NCBI GenBank assembly: GCA_029256185.1
Contig: JAQSYI010000007.1
Location: 124,001-188,000 of the forward strand
Reading direction: 5' to 3'
Source: Paenibacillaceae bacterium
Lineage (GTDB): Bacteria > Bacillota > Bacilli > Paenibacillales > NBRC-103111
DNA: 64,000 nucleotides
Position numbers and translations under genes: made by a program. The notes below the pieces were generated by a model. The model was not told the origin of the DNA. It was given only the letters and a program-made list of their open reading frames with translations, and did not search any database. Of this stretch, positions 47,512-54,530 are shown in pieces. Position 1 is the first letter of the stretch, and each line of letters opens with the position of its first letter.

Positions 47512-48423
47512 ATGAGCAACCGAATAATGACTAAATATGCGGGCAATCCTGTAATCCGCCCCTCCATGCTGCCGCAGGAGGTGCTCTATACCTTCAACCC
47601 GGGAGCGATCAAGCATGGGGAAGAATACATTCTGATGATGGACGCAACTACCTTGGATGACATCCACCGGATCTGGATCGCCCGGAGCAAGGATGGTTAC
47701 AGCTTCGAGCTCGATCCCCAGGCCGTATCCTGGCCGGCTCCTGATCCCGGCCATCCGGAGACCTGCACCTACGATCCCCGAATTACCAAGATCGGCGATG
47801 ATTACTACATCCTGTATGCCAGCGACCTGTCGCAGAATGACGTCCGGATAGGCATACTGAAGACTTCGGATTTCCGCAGCTTTGAACGGGTAAGTATCGC
47901 AAGCGAATTAGGCAACCGCAACGGCGCTTTGTTCCCGGAGAAGAAGGACGGCCTGTACATGCGGCTTGACCGGCCTTTCGGCAACGAGCTGAGTCCATGC
48001 TATATGTGGATCAGCTATTCGCCTGATTTGGTATTCTGGGGAAAAAGCAAGCCTTTAACCTATGAAGGCAAACCGTTCCGCGACGGATACAAAATGGGCG
48101 CAGGGGCCGTTCCCATCCGGACGGAGGAAGGTTGGCTGGAAATCTATCATACCGTTTCCCAGACCTGCAACGGTTTCATCTACCGTTTGAAGGCCTGTCT
48201 GCTGGACCTGGAGGACCCGTCCAAAGTCCTCAGGTATACCAGGGAATTCCTGTTATGGCCGGAGCATGACTATGAGATGACTGGAAGGGTAGCCAATGTG
48301 GTCTTCACCTGCAATGCGTTGCTGGAGAGGGACGGGACGGTGAAAATTTACTACGGCGCCGCGGATACGAATATCGGGCTGGCAGAAGGCAAGCTAAGCG
48401 ATATTATCGGTGCCTGCGAGTAA
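47512..48423 (+). CDS. GH130-family glycoside phosphorylase or hydrolase
   Basis: A 303-residue cytoplasmic protein with AAGGAG upstream of ATG 47512, only 19 bp after the giant enzyme. It has a five-bladed beta-propeller pattern with YTFNPGAIKHGEEYILMM, ETCTYDPRITKIGDDYYI (whose Asp is the usual GH130 proton donor), and KMGAGAVPIRTEEGWLEIYH. GH130 enzymes mostly phosphorolyse beta-mannosides, and some members are hydrolases. Its coupling to the giant enzyme suggests the locus 4 glycan contains beta-linked mannose or a similar sugar (inference). Confidence 0.9.
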   Translation: MSNRIMTKYAGNPVIRPSMLPQEVLYTFNPGAIKHGEEYILMMDATTLDDIHRIWIARSKDGYSFELDPQAVSWPAPDPGHPETCTYDPRITKIGDDYYILYASDLSQNDVRIGILKTSDFRSFERVSIASELGNRNGALFPEKKDGLYMRLDRPFGNELSPCYMWISYSPDLVFWGKSKPLTYEGKPFRDGYKMGAGAVPIRTEEGWLEIYHTVSQTCNGFIYRLKACLLDLEDPSKVLRYTREFLLWPEHDYEMTGRVANVVFTCNALLERDGTVKIYYGAADTNIGLAEGKLSDIIGACE

Positions 48424-48455
48424 CGTAGAACGTAGTGCCGATTGGCTAGCGCTCC

Positions 48456-48495
48456 AAAGCCCCCTCCTGAGGCATATGCCTCAGGAGGGGGCTTT
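48456..48495 (+). terminator. Terminator: 40-bp perfect palindrome
   Basis: AAAGCCCCCTCCTGAGGCAT is followed at once by its exact complement, giving 20 bp of perfect stem with almost no loop and a final TTT. It ends the locus 4 transcript 33 bp after the GH130 stop. The stretch up to 48690 has no other feature. Confidence 0.88.
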
Positions 48496-48690
48496 AATGA
48501 TGCCTATCTCTTTCGCTCACCCTGAAGCTTCATCACAATATGCAATGGTTCGGAGGTACGGAGGATTGGCTCAAGAAAAGCCAACAGGATAATAAATAAA
48601 GGGAAACGCCAATGCTATATCGAATGTGACAGTATGAATTGATTAGCAGCATTGTGAATATGCCGTTAAGCAAAGGTGGTGTATTGGTTA

Positions 48691-49158
48691 ATGACAAAAG
48701 ACTGGCACTTTAGAAACGAAACCTCCGTATGCCTTTTCAGAGCCGCTGGTGTATTATTGCGAAATAACAAAATTCTTGTTCAATGTGACAAAGGGGTATA
48801 TGCCTTACCTGGAGGTCATGTGAAAATAGGTGAAACGTCAGAAGAAACCCTTATAAGGGAATACGCAGAGGAAACGGGTGCCACAATCATATGCAACCGG
48901 CTGCTTTGGGTGGAGGAAACCTTCTGGGAATGGGACCAAAAAAAGGCTCACGGAATCGTTTTTTACTATCTCATTTCCTTAGAAACCAACACTGATTTAC
49001 CCGAAAACTGTTTTATATCACAGAAAGACAACCGCAATATTATGCTGGAGTGGGTCCCTATAGAGGAATTGAAGCAGCTGCAAATTTATCCTGCTTTCAT
49101 CAAAGAAAAAATTGCGCATATTCCGAATGGCATCGAACACTTGATTAGTTTTGAATAG
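48691..49158 (+). CDS. Nudix hydrolase
   Basis: A 155-residue single-domain protein. ATG 48691 follows AAAGGTGG; a GTG at 48676 is also in frame. The Nudix box is complete: GGHVKIGETSEETLIREYAE followed by ETG, with the REYAEE metal-binding glutamates. Nudix enzymes cleave nucleoside diphosphates linked to another moiety; the substrate here cannot be read. Base composition is more AT-rich than locus 4 before it, consistent with the start of an accessory stretch. Confidence 0.88.
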   Translation: MTKDWHFRNETSVCLFRAAGVLLRNNKILVQCDKGVYALPGGHVKIGETSEETLIREYAEETGATIICNRLLWVEETFWEWDQKKAHGIVFYYLISLETNTDLPENCFISQKDNRNIMLEWVPIEELKQLQIYPAFIKEKIAHIPNGIEHLISFE

Positions 49159-49335
49159 CGTAAACAGTTCGTCGGACCTGGGGCCGTTATCCTTAAAGGT
49201 CGCACTAATCAAGGAACGATAGCTCCATAAATCGCCTTTTCACCAATGAGAAAGATCTGGCGCAAGATCACCGTCAAGTCCTTTTTACGTTTCCAAAGGA
49301 GTAACGCCTTACGGCAGTCCCGCCCCGCTTACTCC

Positions 49336-49530
49336 TAACGGAAATTTTTTCCGCTATCTCTGCAAATTCATCATTCCTCGCTGATTTAGCGGAAATTTTT
49401 TCCGTTATCTCCTCCTGGACTCCCCGAAATTGGCATTCGGACCTGGTTTTGAGCGAGTTAACGGAAATTTTTTCCGCTAAATCTCGGCAAATACCAAAAA
49501 ATGCCCCGATAACGGAAAAAATTTCCGTTA
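49336..49530. repeat. Dispersed element with four palindromes, copy B
   Basis: Palindromes at about 49336-49356, 49387-49408, 49458-49480 and 49509-49530 share the core and spacing of copy A at 19516-19712. In the fourth, the asymmetric centre is flipped (GGAAAAAATTTCC instead of GGAAATTTTTTCC). Spacer similarity extends beyond the last palindrome to about 49570. The stretch 49159-49705 has no other supported feature. Confidence 0.88.
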
Positions 49531-49705
49531 ACCTCGTCCATGCGCCCTTGTTTCCAGTTTCTTCAATACTTGATCTAGGGAGAAAAAGCTCCTCTTCCTC
49601 CGAATGATATATTTTCTGACCTTCTAACCAATGGATGATCATTCTGTGTCATCACGACAAAAAACCGCCCGGACATGCTCCGGCGCGGCTCCTTACATGC
49701 TCCCG

Positions 49706-49933
49706 TTATTCCTCATCATCCACATCAATCAGATCGATAATTTCGCGGATATCATCAATGTCCAAAGCCTCCGCTATTCTTTCGATATGACCGAAATTGA
49801 TGCTCTGCCGTTTGCCGTTGACCAGTTCGCTTATTGCAGCATGGCGGACATCTGATAGTAAAGATAACTCCCTCAAGGAAATTTTCTGTTTTTGGGAAAG
49901 CTGCCGTAATTTCAACACTACTTTTTTGCCCAT
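49706..49933 (-). CDS. XRE-family (Cro/C1-type) helix-turn-helix regulator
   Basis: A 75-residue protein that is essentially one helix-turn-helix domain (ISLRELSLLSDVRHAAISEL, then IERIAEALDIDDIREIIDL) with an acidic C-terminus. GGTGG lies upstream of the ATG. It is divergent from the small gene at 50110, with a palindromic sequence over that promoter. It is therefore likely to repress the neighbour and perhaps itself. Confidence 0.9.
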   Translation of the reverse strand: MGKKVVLKLRQLSQKQKISLRELSLLSDVRHAAISELVNGKRQSINFGHIERIAEALDIDDIREIIDLIDVDDEE

Positions 49934-49995
49934 CGCTAACCACCGCTACCTCTAGATTAAGTCTCCGCTATGCACCAGAATGTGCCATTTGTTCA

Positions 49996-50044
49996 TTGAC
50001 TATACGCATAAACGTACCATATAATTAGCATATGGTTGGTACGT
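49996..50044 (+). promoter_or_regulatory. Sigma-A promoter with nested operators
   Basis: TTGACT (49996-50001), an 18-base spacer and TATAAT (50020-50025) form a strong promoter for the gene at 50110. Perfect arms ACGTACCA (50012-50019) and TGGTACGT (50037-50044), and inner arms ACCATAT (50016-50022) and ATATGGT (50030-50036), flank the -10. A repressor bound here would block RNA polymerase. Confidence 0.75.
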
Positions 50045-50109
50045 GTTTGCGAACCAGGAGCGATTAATGCCCGAATACGGGGCAGGAGCAAGACAGGAGC
50101 GAATGTGCG

Positions 50110-50373
50110 ATGGATGAGCTGATGAGGCGTTACAATGGATTGATTCTGGAGGAGGATACCTTATATAAGCGGATTGAGGTATGCCAGGAATGCGTGGATC
50201 TCGTCTTGGATTACCTATCAGAAAAAGCCGAAACCATCCACCTCCCGACAGCAGAGGGGATTATTTCGACGATTCATATCAGACGGCTGGCTATCGAAAC
50301 AGAGCTGCTTCAGCTCCGGATTGAGAAAGGTGTACTTAACAGCAAAATTTGCAGGATGAGGCGAAATAAGTAA
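50110..50373 (+). CDS. Small helical protein of unknown function
   Basis: An 87-residue protein with AGGAGCG upstream. It is charged and probably all helical, with heptad-like leucines (VDLVLDYLSEK, then RRLAIETELLQLRIEKGVL), and ends in a basic MRRNK tail. It has two cysteines in EVCQEC and no signal or membrane segment. I do not recognise a family. Control by a palindromic promoter opposite an XRE regulator is the arrangement of small accessory or phage-derived modules. Confidence 0.65.
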   Translation: MDELMRRYNGLILEEDTLYKRIEVCQECVDLVLDYLSEKAETIHLPTAEGIISTIHIRRLAIETELLQLRIEKGVLNSKICRMRRNK

Positions 50374-50399
50374 AACTCCATCCCTAAAGAGACGGAGTT
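50374..50399 (-). terminator. Terminator between convergent genes
   Basis: AACTCC and GGAGTT arms with a partly paired loop. On the minus strand the hairpin is followed by TTTTACTT, so it mainly serves the Rob-like regulator gene ending at 50412. Confidence 0.55.
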
Positions 50400-50411
50400 A
50401 GCCCCATACAT

Positions 50412-51326
50412 CTAAAGCCGGAGTCCTGCTGCAATCTTCCTGACGGCAAACCACAGCTCCACATAACCAAACTCGGAACTGCCCCCGTAAATTTCGAAAT
50501 CCGTTCCCTCGACCTGCTCATATTCCGCCGTGGGCAGCCACTCCGAGAAAAATCTTCGGTACAATGTCTCAATGGTGGCACCGAATTGATCCCACGGGAA
50601 TTTCTCCGAGGGGAATATGGCCCAAGTATGCGCGGGAATCGTGACAGTGGTGTATCCATCTGTTTTACTGGTTTTGCTCTTGAAGGCACACAGCATGTAC
50701 GGGAATGTATGGTCATCTGTCTTTCTGTAGCTGCAAGCCCCGTGCACCTTGTCCAGATCCTGATTCACAAACGAAGGCAGGTCTCCCGCATTGGCAGCAA
50801 GCCGCTTAACCTCACCATTGGCATGACATTCCTGCCATAGCCGCGCTGGCGTATCCGTTGCTTCTTCGCCCTCGTCCGTCTGAAAGACCCTTTCAATTCC
50901 GAATATCTGGAACGCTTCCTTGGCTTCGATCCGATAATTCATCGCTTCCGCTCCTTTGACCGAGATGAGGAAGGAAAGCCTGGGATAAGCCTTAAGCGCG
51001 ATTCCCCCTTGACGGGCCATTGCCGGAGTGACGCCATGCAATAACTGAAACGCCCTTGCAAAAGAAACCGGCGATTCATAGCCATATTTAAGGGCAACAT
51101 CGATCACCTTGACAGCATCGCTATTTTGCAATTCAAGTGCAGCCAGAGTAAGCCGTCTCCGCCGAATGTATTCCGCCAGCGTCACATCGGTAATAAACGA
51201 GAACATTCTCTGAAAATGATGCGACGAACAGCAAGCACGGCGGGCAACCTCAGCCAACTCAATTTCTCCGGACAAATTCATTTCAATATAATCCATGGCC
51301 CGGTTCATCCTCGTAAGCCAATCCAC
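50412..51326 (-). CDS. AraC-family regulator with GyrI-like effector domain (Rob-like)
   Basis: The 304-residue protein starts at GTG 51326 with GAGGAGGGG upstream; the frame is open further back without an RBS. Residues 1-105 are an N-terminal AraC helix-turn-helix pair (IELAEVARRACCSSHHFQRM and VIDVALKYGYESPVSFARAF). Residues about 130-300 are a GyrI-like small-molecule-binding domain (DHTFPYMLCAFK, TVTIPAHTWAIFPSEKFPWD). Proteins of this type respond to drugs or other small amphipathic ligands and activate efflux or resistance genes. No clear target lies next to it. Confidence 0.9.
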   Translation of the reverse strand: MDWLTRMNRAMDYIEMNLSGEIELAEVARRACCSSHHFQRMFSFITDVTLAEYIRRRRLTLAALELQNSDAVKVIDVALKYGYESPVSFARAFQLLHGVTPAMARQGGIALKAYPRLSFLISVKGAEAMNYRIEAKEAFQIFGIERVFQTDEGEEATDTPARLWQECHANGEVKRLAANAGDLPSFVNQDLDKVHGACSYRKTDDHTFPYMLCAFKSKTSKTDGYTTVTIPAHTWAIFPSEKFPWDQFGATIETLYRRFFSEWLPTAEYEQVEGTDFEIYGGSSEFGYVELWFAVRKIAAGLRL

Positions 51327-51436
51327 CCGATCCCCTCCTCTCGTTCGAAGTATAAGGCAGTGAAGGAATCGTATCGCAACTATTTGTGCCCAATTGGGTT
51401 GCTGCTGCCGCGGCGGACTCTTGGCCAAGCTGCGTT

Positions 51437-52723
51437 TTACTTTGCCACATATCTTGTCAATCTGCCACTGCCAAGTTTTTGAATCAGTTTTTTTTCCAGC
51501 ATTTCCTTAAGCATATTAATTGCATGGGTTGCTCCAACCCCAAGGGCATTTTCAACATCACTACGAGTAATTTCTTTTTGATTTTCAAATAATCTAAGTA
51601 TTGGTAAATACCTTTCATTTTCTATGCTTAATTTTTGTGCATGTATGTTAGGTAAAATCACTCTAAATGCACCTTCTACATTTTCAAACTTTGGTTGTAC
51701 AGGTAAACCTTTATAGCAGCTGATTATTTTACCAATGCCAATCCCATATGCCTCAATCAACTTCATTCTATAGAATAAGCTTGCAAGCTTTTCATTTCTT
51801 GGTTGAGACGCTCCCAGCATAGCTGCCTCTAAGGATAACCCGGAAACCAGCCCCCCTAAAGAAATCAGCTCTAAACGATCCGAATATAAATTTATGAAGG
51901 TACTGCCACTAAAGGAATAATCCCGATGAACAATAGCATTCAGCAATGCTTCACGGACAGCATCTTCTGGATAATCCCTCTCATCTGTGCGCAGTAAATC
52001 ATGGAAAGAGGCTTTTGTACCATTATAAAAGTCAATGGTTCTATAGGCATCTGTAAGCTGAGCAAATAGGGAACCCGTAAATTCTTTTCTATCCCTAAAC
52101 ACTAACTTGTCTGAGCCTTGGAAAATTGCAAATTTAACGGAATGTTTGCATTGGTCTGAAACAAGTAATCCCATATTTGTATAAATATGATCGGAAGAAA
52201 GAATGCCTAAGTTTTTCATCTGTACTTTAGTAAATTCTAAGCCCCTTTTTTGCAGCTCGTCTTCTAATGCATGGAAAGTCAGTTCCTGAATTAGAGAACG
52301 ATTTGTCTCAAATGAATCCCCGTCCGTCATTTTTATCATCATACGAATAGCATCTTCAGATGCAGGAGCAGATGTTGTTCCACTTCGAACATATACACCT
52401 GCTGGTTTAAGACCTTTATCTGATAGGTAATAAGGCTTTTTAGTGCCTTGGCTAACGGTCAGTTTAATAAGGAACTTCTTTTCTTCTTGTAATAACTCCA
52501 TGTTCGTAAACATGGAGACATCAGGTCTGATGCGGTCTCTTAGAGAGTTGGAGATTTGTTGCATGACAAAGTCAGTGTTATCAACACCAATCCATTCTCC
52601 ATTATCCCGCACTCCAATATAAATTGTCCCACCATTCGTATTGGCAAAGGCAACGATTTCTTTGTTTAAATCAGCGGTGTAGATTTCCTTCAATTCAACT
52701 GTTTCGCTTTCATACAGCCTCAT
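51437..52723 (-). CDS. Schlafen/AlbA_2-type ATP-binding regulator
   Basis: A 428-residue protein from ATG 52723 with AAGGAGCGG upstream. The N-terminal AlbA_2 (Schlafen-type) domain has ESETVELKEIY, NKEIVAFANTNGGTIYIGV and KKPYYLSDKGLKPAGVYVR. The middle region carries DAVREALLNAIVHRDYS, the GHKL-like ATP-binding signature of this family, and the last ~70 residues form a winged helix (ITRSDVENALGVGATHAINM). The gene is clearly more AT-rich than its neighbours, a sign of transfer. Roles of relatives range from transcription factor to phage-defence component, so function is open. Confidence 0.85.
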   Translation of the reverse strand: MRLYESETVELKEIYTADLNKEIVAFANTNGGTIYIGVRDNGEWIGVDNTDFVMQQISNSLRDRIRPDVSMFTNMELLQEEKKFLIKLTVSQGTKKPYYLSDKGLKPAGVYVRSGTTSAPASEDAIRMMIKMTDGDSFETNRSLIQELTFHALEDELQKRGLEFTKVQMKNLGILSSDHIYTNMGLLVSDQCKHSVKFAIFQGSDKLVFRDRKEFTGSLFAQLTDAYRTIDFYNGTKASFHDLLRTDERDYPEDAVREALLNAIVHRDYSFSGSTFINLYSDRLELISLGGLVSGLSLEAAMLGASQPRNEKLASLFYRMKLIEAYGIGIGKIISCYKGLPVQPKFENVEGAFRVILPNIHAQKLSIENERYLPILRLFENQKEITRSDVENALGVGATHAINMLKEMLEKKLIQKLGSGRLTRYVAK

Positions 52724-52746
52724 AATACCGCTCCTTCTACCAGTAT

Positions 52747-52792
52747 CTATCACTTGTAACACAATAATACCGCAACGAGTGATAGAAAGCAA
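52747..52792 (-). promoter_or_regulatory. Promoter with flanking inverted repeat for the Schlafen-type gene
   Basis: On the minus strand TTGCTT (52787-52792), a 17-base spacer and TATTAT (52764-52769) form a promoter. Perfect arms CTATCACT (52747-52754) and AGTGATAG (52778-52785) flank the -10. This looks like an operator, possibly for the protein's own winged-helix domain. Confidence 0.6.
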
Positions 52793-52868
52793 GAAAACCC
52801 ATCTGGCATAATAAAAATGGGACCAACATCATCGCGGCAATGGATGTGCAGAAGCAGATCATGCTTTC

Positions 52869-53210
52869 TTAATTTAAGCCAGAATTGAGCGTACATTCCG
52901 CAGAACAAGCCTTTAGAAAGTCGGATTCAACCGGCACATTCCCCACAATCTTTGTTTTTCGTTTCCGTACATCCAGGCTTGTAAACTGATCGGTCAAGAC
53001 AACTCCTTCAAATGGCACGCCCACGGGAAGGGGAACTTCAAATGCGTAATCCTTTACTTGGCTGGTGATAGGGCAGACTACTGCAAATCCGGTCCATTCA
53101 TTAAAAGAACCCTCCGACAGAACAAGAGCGGGACAGCGTCCAGCCTGCTCCCGTCCTGCTTGCGGGTCGAAATCCAGCCAAACCAGATCGCCGCGCGTGA
53201 GGGTACTCAA
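52869..53210 (-). CDS. MazF/PemK-type mRNA interferase toxin
   Basis: A 113-residue protein of normal family length, with a TTG start overlapping the antitoxin stop. LTRGDLVWLDFDPQAGREQA and RCPALVLSEGSFNEWTGFAV carry the MazF core residues: the R-G-D/E-V/I-W-x-x-D-F-D-P start, the conserved G-x-E/R-Q-A-G-x-R-P pattern and the following hydrophobic strand. VVCPITSQVK and VVLTDQFTSLDV complete the PemK fold. It is expected to cleave RNA when released from the partner at 53207-53383. Confidence 0.9.
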   Translation of the reverse strand: MSTLTRGDLVWLDFDPQAGREQAGRCPALVLSEGSFNEWTGFAVVCPITSQVKDYAFEVPLPVGVPFEGVVLTDQFTSLDVRKRKTKIVGNVPVESDFLKACSAECTLNSGLN

Positions 53211-53383
53211 ATGATCTCCTCTCCTTCAGCTCTCAAATCGATTTCTTCATGACGAGGAGAATCAGGCTGTATCCTGGCAAGCAATGTCTTCAGATGGACC
53301 CGCAATTCCTCATTCGATTCCGGTACCTTCAGGGGACGGAGTAAGATATGGTTCTCCGGTGTGAGGACGATCTCCAATTCCAT
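53207..53383 (-). CDS. MazE-like antitoxin, apparently short at the N-terminus
   Basis: From ATG 53383 (GGGGGG and GAGGGG upstream) the protein has 58 residues: MELEIVLTPENHILLRPLKV, then a charged tail. Its frame stays open upstream to 53464, and the residues just before the chosen Met (LGGIEG) resemble the L-G-x-x-E-G loop of AbrB/MazE folds. The usual K-W-G-N-S-x strand is missing. Either translation begins further upstream or the DNA-binding half has been lost. Stop and toxin start overlap, a normal toxin-antitoxin arrangement. Confidence 0.7.
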   Translation of the reverse strand: MELEIVLTPENHILLRPLKVPESNEELRVHLKTLLARIQPDSPRHEEIDLRAEGEEII

Positions 53384-53416
53384 CCCCTCTATTCCCCCCA
53401 AATCAAAGTAAAGACC

Positions 53417-53430
53417 AGAACATTTGTTCA
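53417..53430 (-). promoter_or_regulatory. Candidate LexA (SOS) box before the MazEF-like pair
   Basis: The plus strand reads AGAACATTTGTTCA, a perfect GAAC-N4-GTTC dyad as in the Bacillales LexA/DinR consensus CGAACN4GTTCG. It lies 34 bp upstream of the antitoxin start chosen here. If translation starts further upstream the box is inside the coding region. Confidence 0.5.
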
Positions 53431-53594
53431 CATAACCAAATCCGTGTGGTAGAATGGGTGCCATACATATCTATGGAGGCTCGGAATGGGAATAAAATCA
53501 TTTCTACGCAGGTGGACATTCTGCTTCAGCCAAAGGATGATGGACAAAAGATATACCGATTGAAAGTAGGCGGACTGCTTTTTGTTATGAAAAC

Positions 53595-53646
53595 ACGTAT
53601 TCCAATACGTATTTCAATTGACACGTGTTTAAATACGTGCTAATAT
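53595..53646 (+). promoter_or_regulatory. Near-consensus promoter and operators of hicAB
   Basis: TTGACA (53618-53623), a 17-base spacer and TAATAT (53641-53646) form a near-perfect sigma-A promoter. A perfect palindrome ACGTATTCCAATACGT (53595-53610) and CACGT-N8-ACGTG arms (53622-53639) overlap it. These are likely sites for autorepression by the HicB-type protein. Confidence 0.7.
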
Positions 53647-53673
53647 GTATTCGTAGAAAGGCGGTTCACTGCA

Positions 53674-53856
53674 ATGCAGTCACGTGAGTTGATTAAGCTT
53701 ATCGAAGCTAATGGTTGGTACTTTGTTAGAGCAAGTGGAAGTCACTATCAATTCAAGCATTCTGAGAAAGCAGGATTAGTAACAATTCCGCATCCTAAAA
53801 AGGATCTGCCGATTAAGACAATCAAAAGCATCCTAAAGCAAGCCGGGCTACAATAG
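53674..53856 (+). CDS. hicA: HicA-type mRNA interferase toxin
   Basis: A 60-residue protein of typical HicA size with a double-stranded-RNA-binding fold. ELIKLIEANGWYFVRASGSH has the G-W-x-x-x-R-x-x-G-S-H motif with the catalytic His. QFKHSEKAGLVTIPHPKKDL and IKTIKSILKQAGL complete the family pattern. AAAGGCGG lies upstream of the ATG. It is the first gene of the pair, followed by hicB after 44 bp. Confidence 0.92.
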   Translation: MQSRELIKLIEANGWYFVRASGSHYQFKHSEKAGLVTIPHPKKDLPIKTIKSILKQAGLQ

Positions 53857-53900
53857 GCCCTTCATGCTTTAGCCATTATCATAAAAAGGAGAAATCCTCA

Positions 53901-54311
53901 ATGCGTAAGGATTGGTACAGATATCCGGCTATACTTACTTATGCCGATGACGGAATTTCAGTGGAATTTCCAGATCTGCCTGGGGCGTATACGTGTGGGA
54001 GCACAGAAGATGAAGCAGTTGAAGAAGCGAAAGATTGCCTGGCTCTTCATTTGATTGGTATGGAGGAGGAAGGGGAAGCAATGCCAAACCCCAGCCCCCT
54101 TCCCAAGGTTGTTCACGGTAGCAGCCAAGCTGTGACTCTTGTGGAAGTATTTTTGCCGCTGTATCGAGTAAAAACAGAAAAGCCGGTTAAAAAGACACTT
54201 ACCATACCAAAATGGCTCAATGATACTGCTGAAGAGAATAACGTCAACTTCTCTCGTATCCTTCAAGAAGCGCTAAAAGAGCACCTCGGCATGTCGGATC
54301 GAAACCACTAG
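53901..54311 (+). CDS. hicB: HicB-type antitoxin
   Basis: A 136-residue protein with AAGGAG upstream. The N-terminal RNase-H-like fold (YPAILTYADDGISVEFPDLP, then GAYTCGSTEDEAVEEAKDCL) is the HicB core. The C-terminal ~40 residues (KKTLTIPKWLNDTAEENNVN, then FSRILQEALKEHLG) form a ribbon-helix-helix-like DNA-binding tail. It should bind HicA and the palindromes at 53595-53639. Confidence 0.92.
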   Translation: MRKDWYRYPAILTYADDGISVEFPDLPGAYTCGSTEDEAVEEAKDCLALHLIGMEEEGEAMPNPSPLPKVVHGSSQAVTLVEVFLPLYRVKTEKPVKKTLTIPKWLNDTAEENNVNFSRILQEALKEHLGMSDRNH

Positions 54312-54353
54312 GAATGATACCGTTGAGAAGGGGCTCCCCTGGCACATAGCTGC

Positions 54354-54530
54354 TCAAAGTTGAGTACCCTCCCGATCCTCTTCCCCTTCTCGCTTTGCAA
54401 TGGTTAGAAATTGTTCGCTTATTGATTCAGGATATGTTGTGAGAATACCCGCCGTCTCAGCCAGCGTATCCATCAGTTGCTGTCTCTTCTGCTGGTTGCC
54501 ATCTCCAATATGCTCCTGCAAACGGATCAC
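54354..54530 (-). CDS. Possible small protein overlapping the exoA stop
   Basis: A 58-codon frame starts at a GTG that overlaps the exonuclease stop (GTGA) and runs VIRLQEHIGDGNQQKRQQLM to a TGA at 54354. It is hydrophilic and helical with a plausible amino-acid mix and an AAGGAG two bases before the start, which is closer than normal. It may be a translationally coupled small protein or the remnant of a longer one. I do not recognise it. Confidence 0.35.
   Translation of the reverse strand: MIRLQEHIGDGNQQKRQQLMDTLAETAGILTTYPESISEQFLTIAKREGEEDREGTQL

Noticed and set aside
49274..49642. 122-residue minus-strand protein across palindrome element copy B
   Set aside because: No RBS; most of its length is the repeat itself; the matching frame in copy A ends early.
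53446..53643. 65-residue plus-strand frame upstream of hicA
   Set aside because: It overlaps the hicAB promoter and palindromes and has no RBS.
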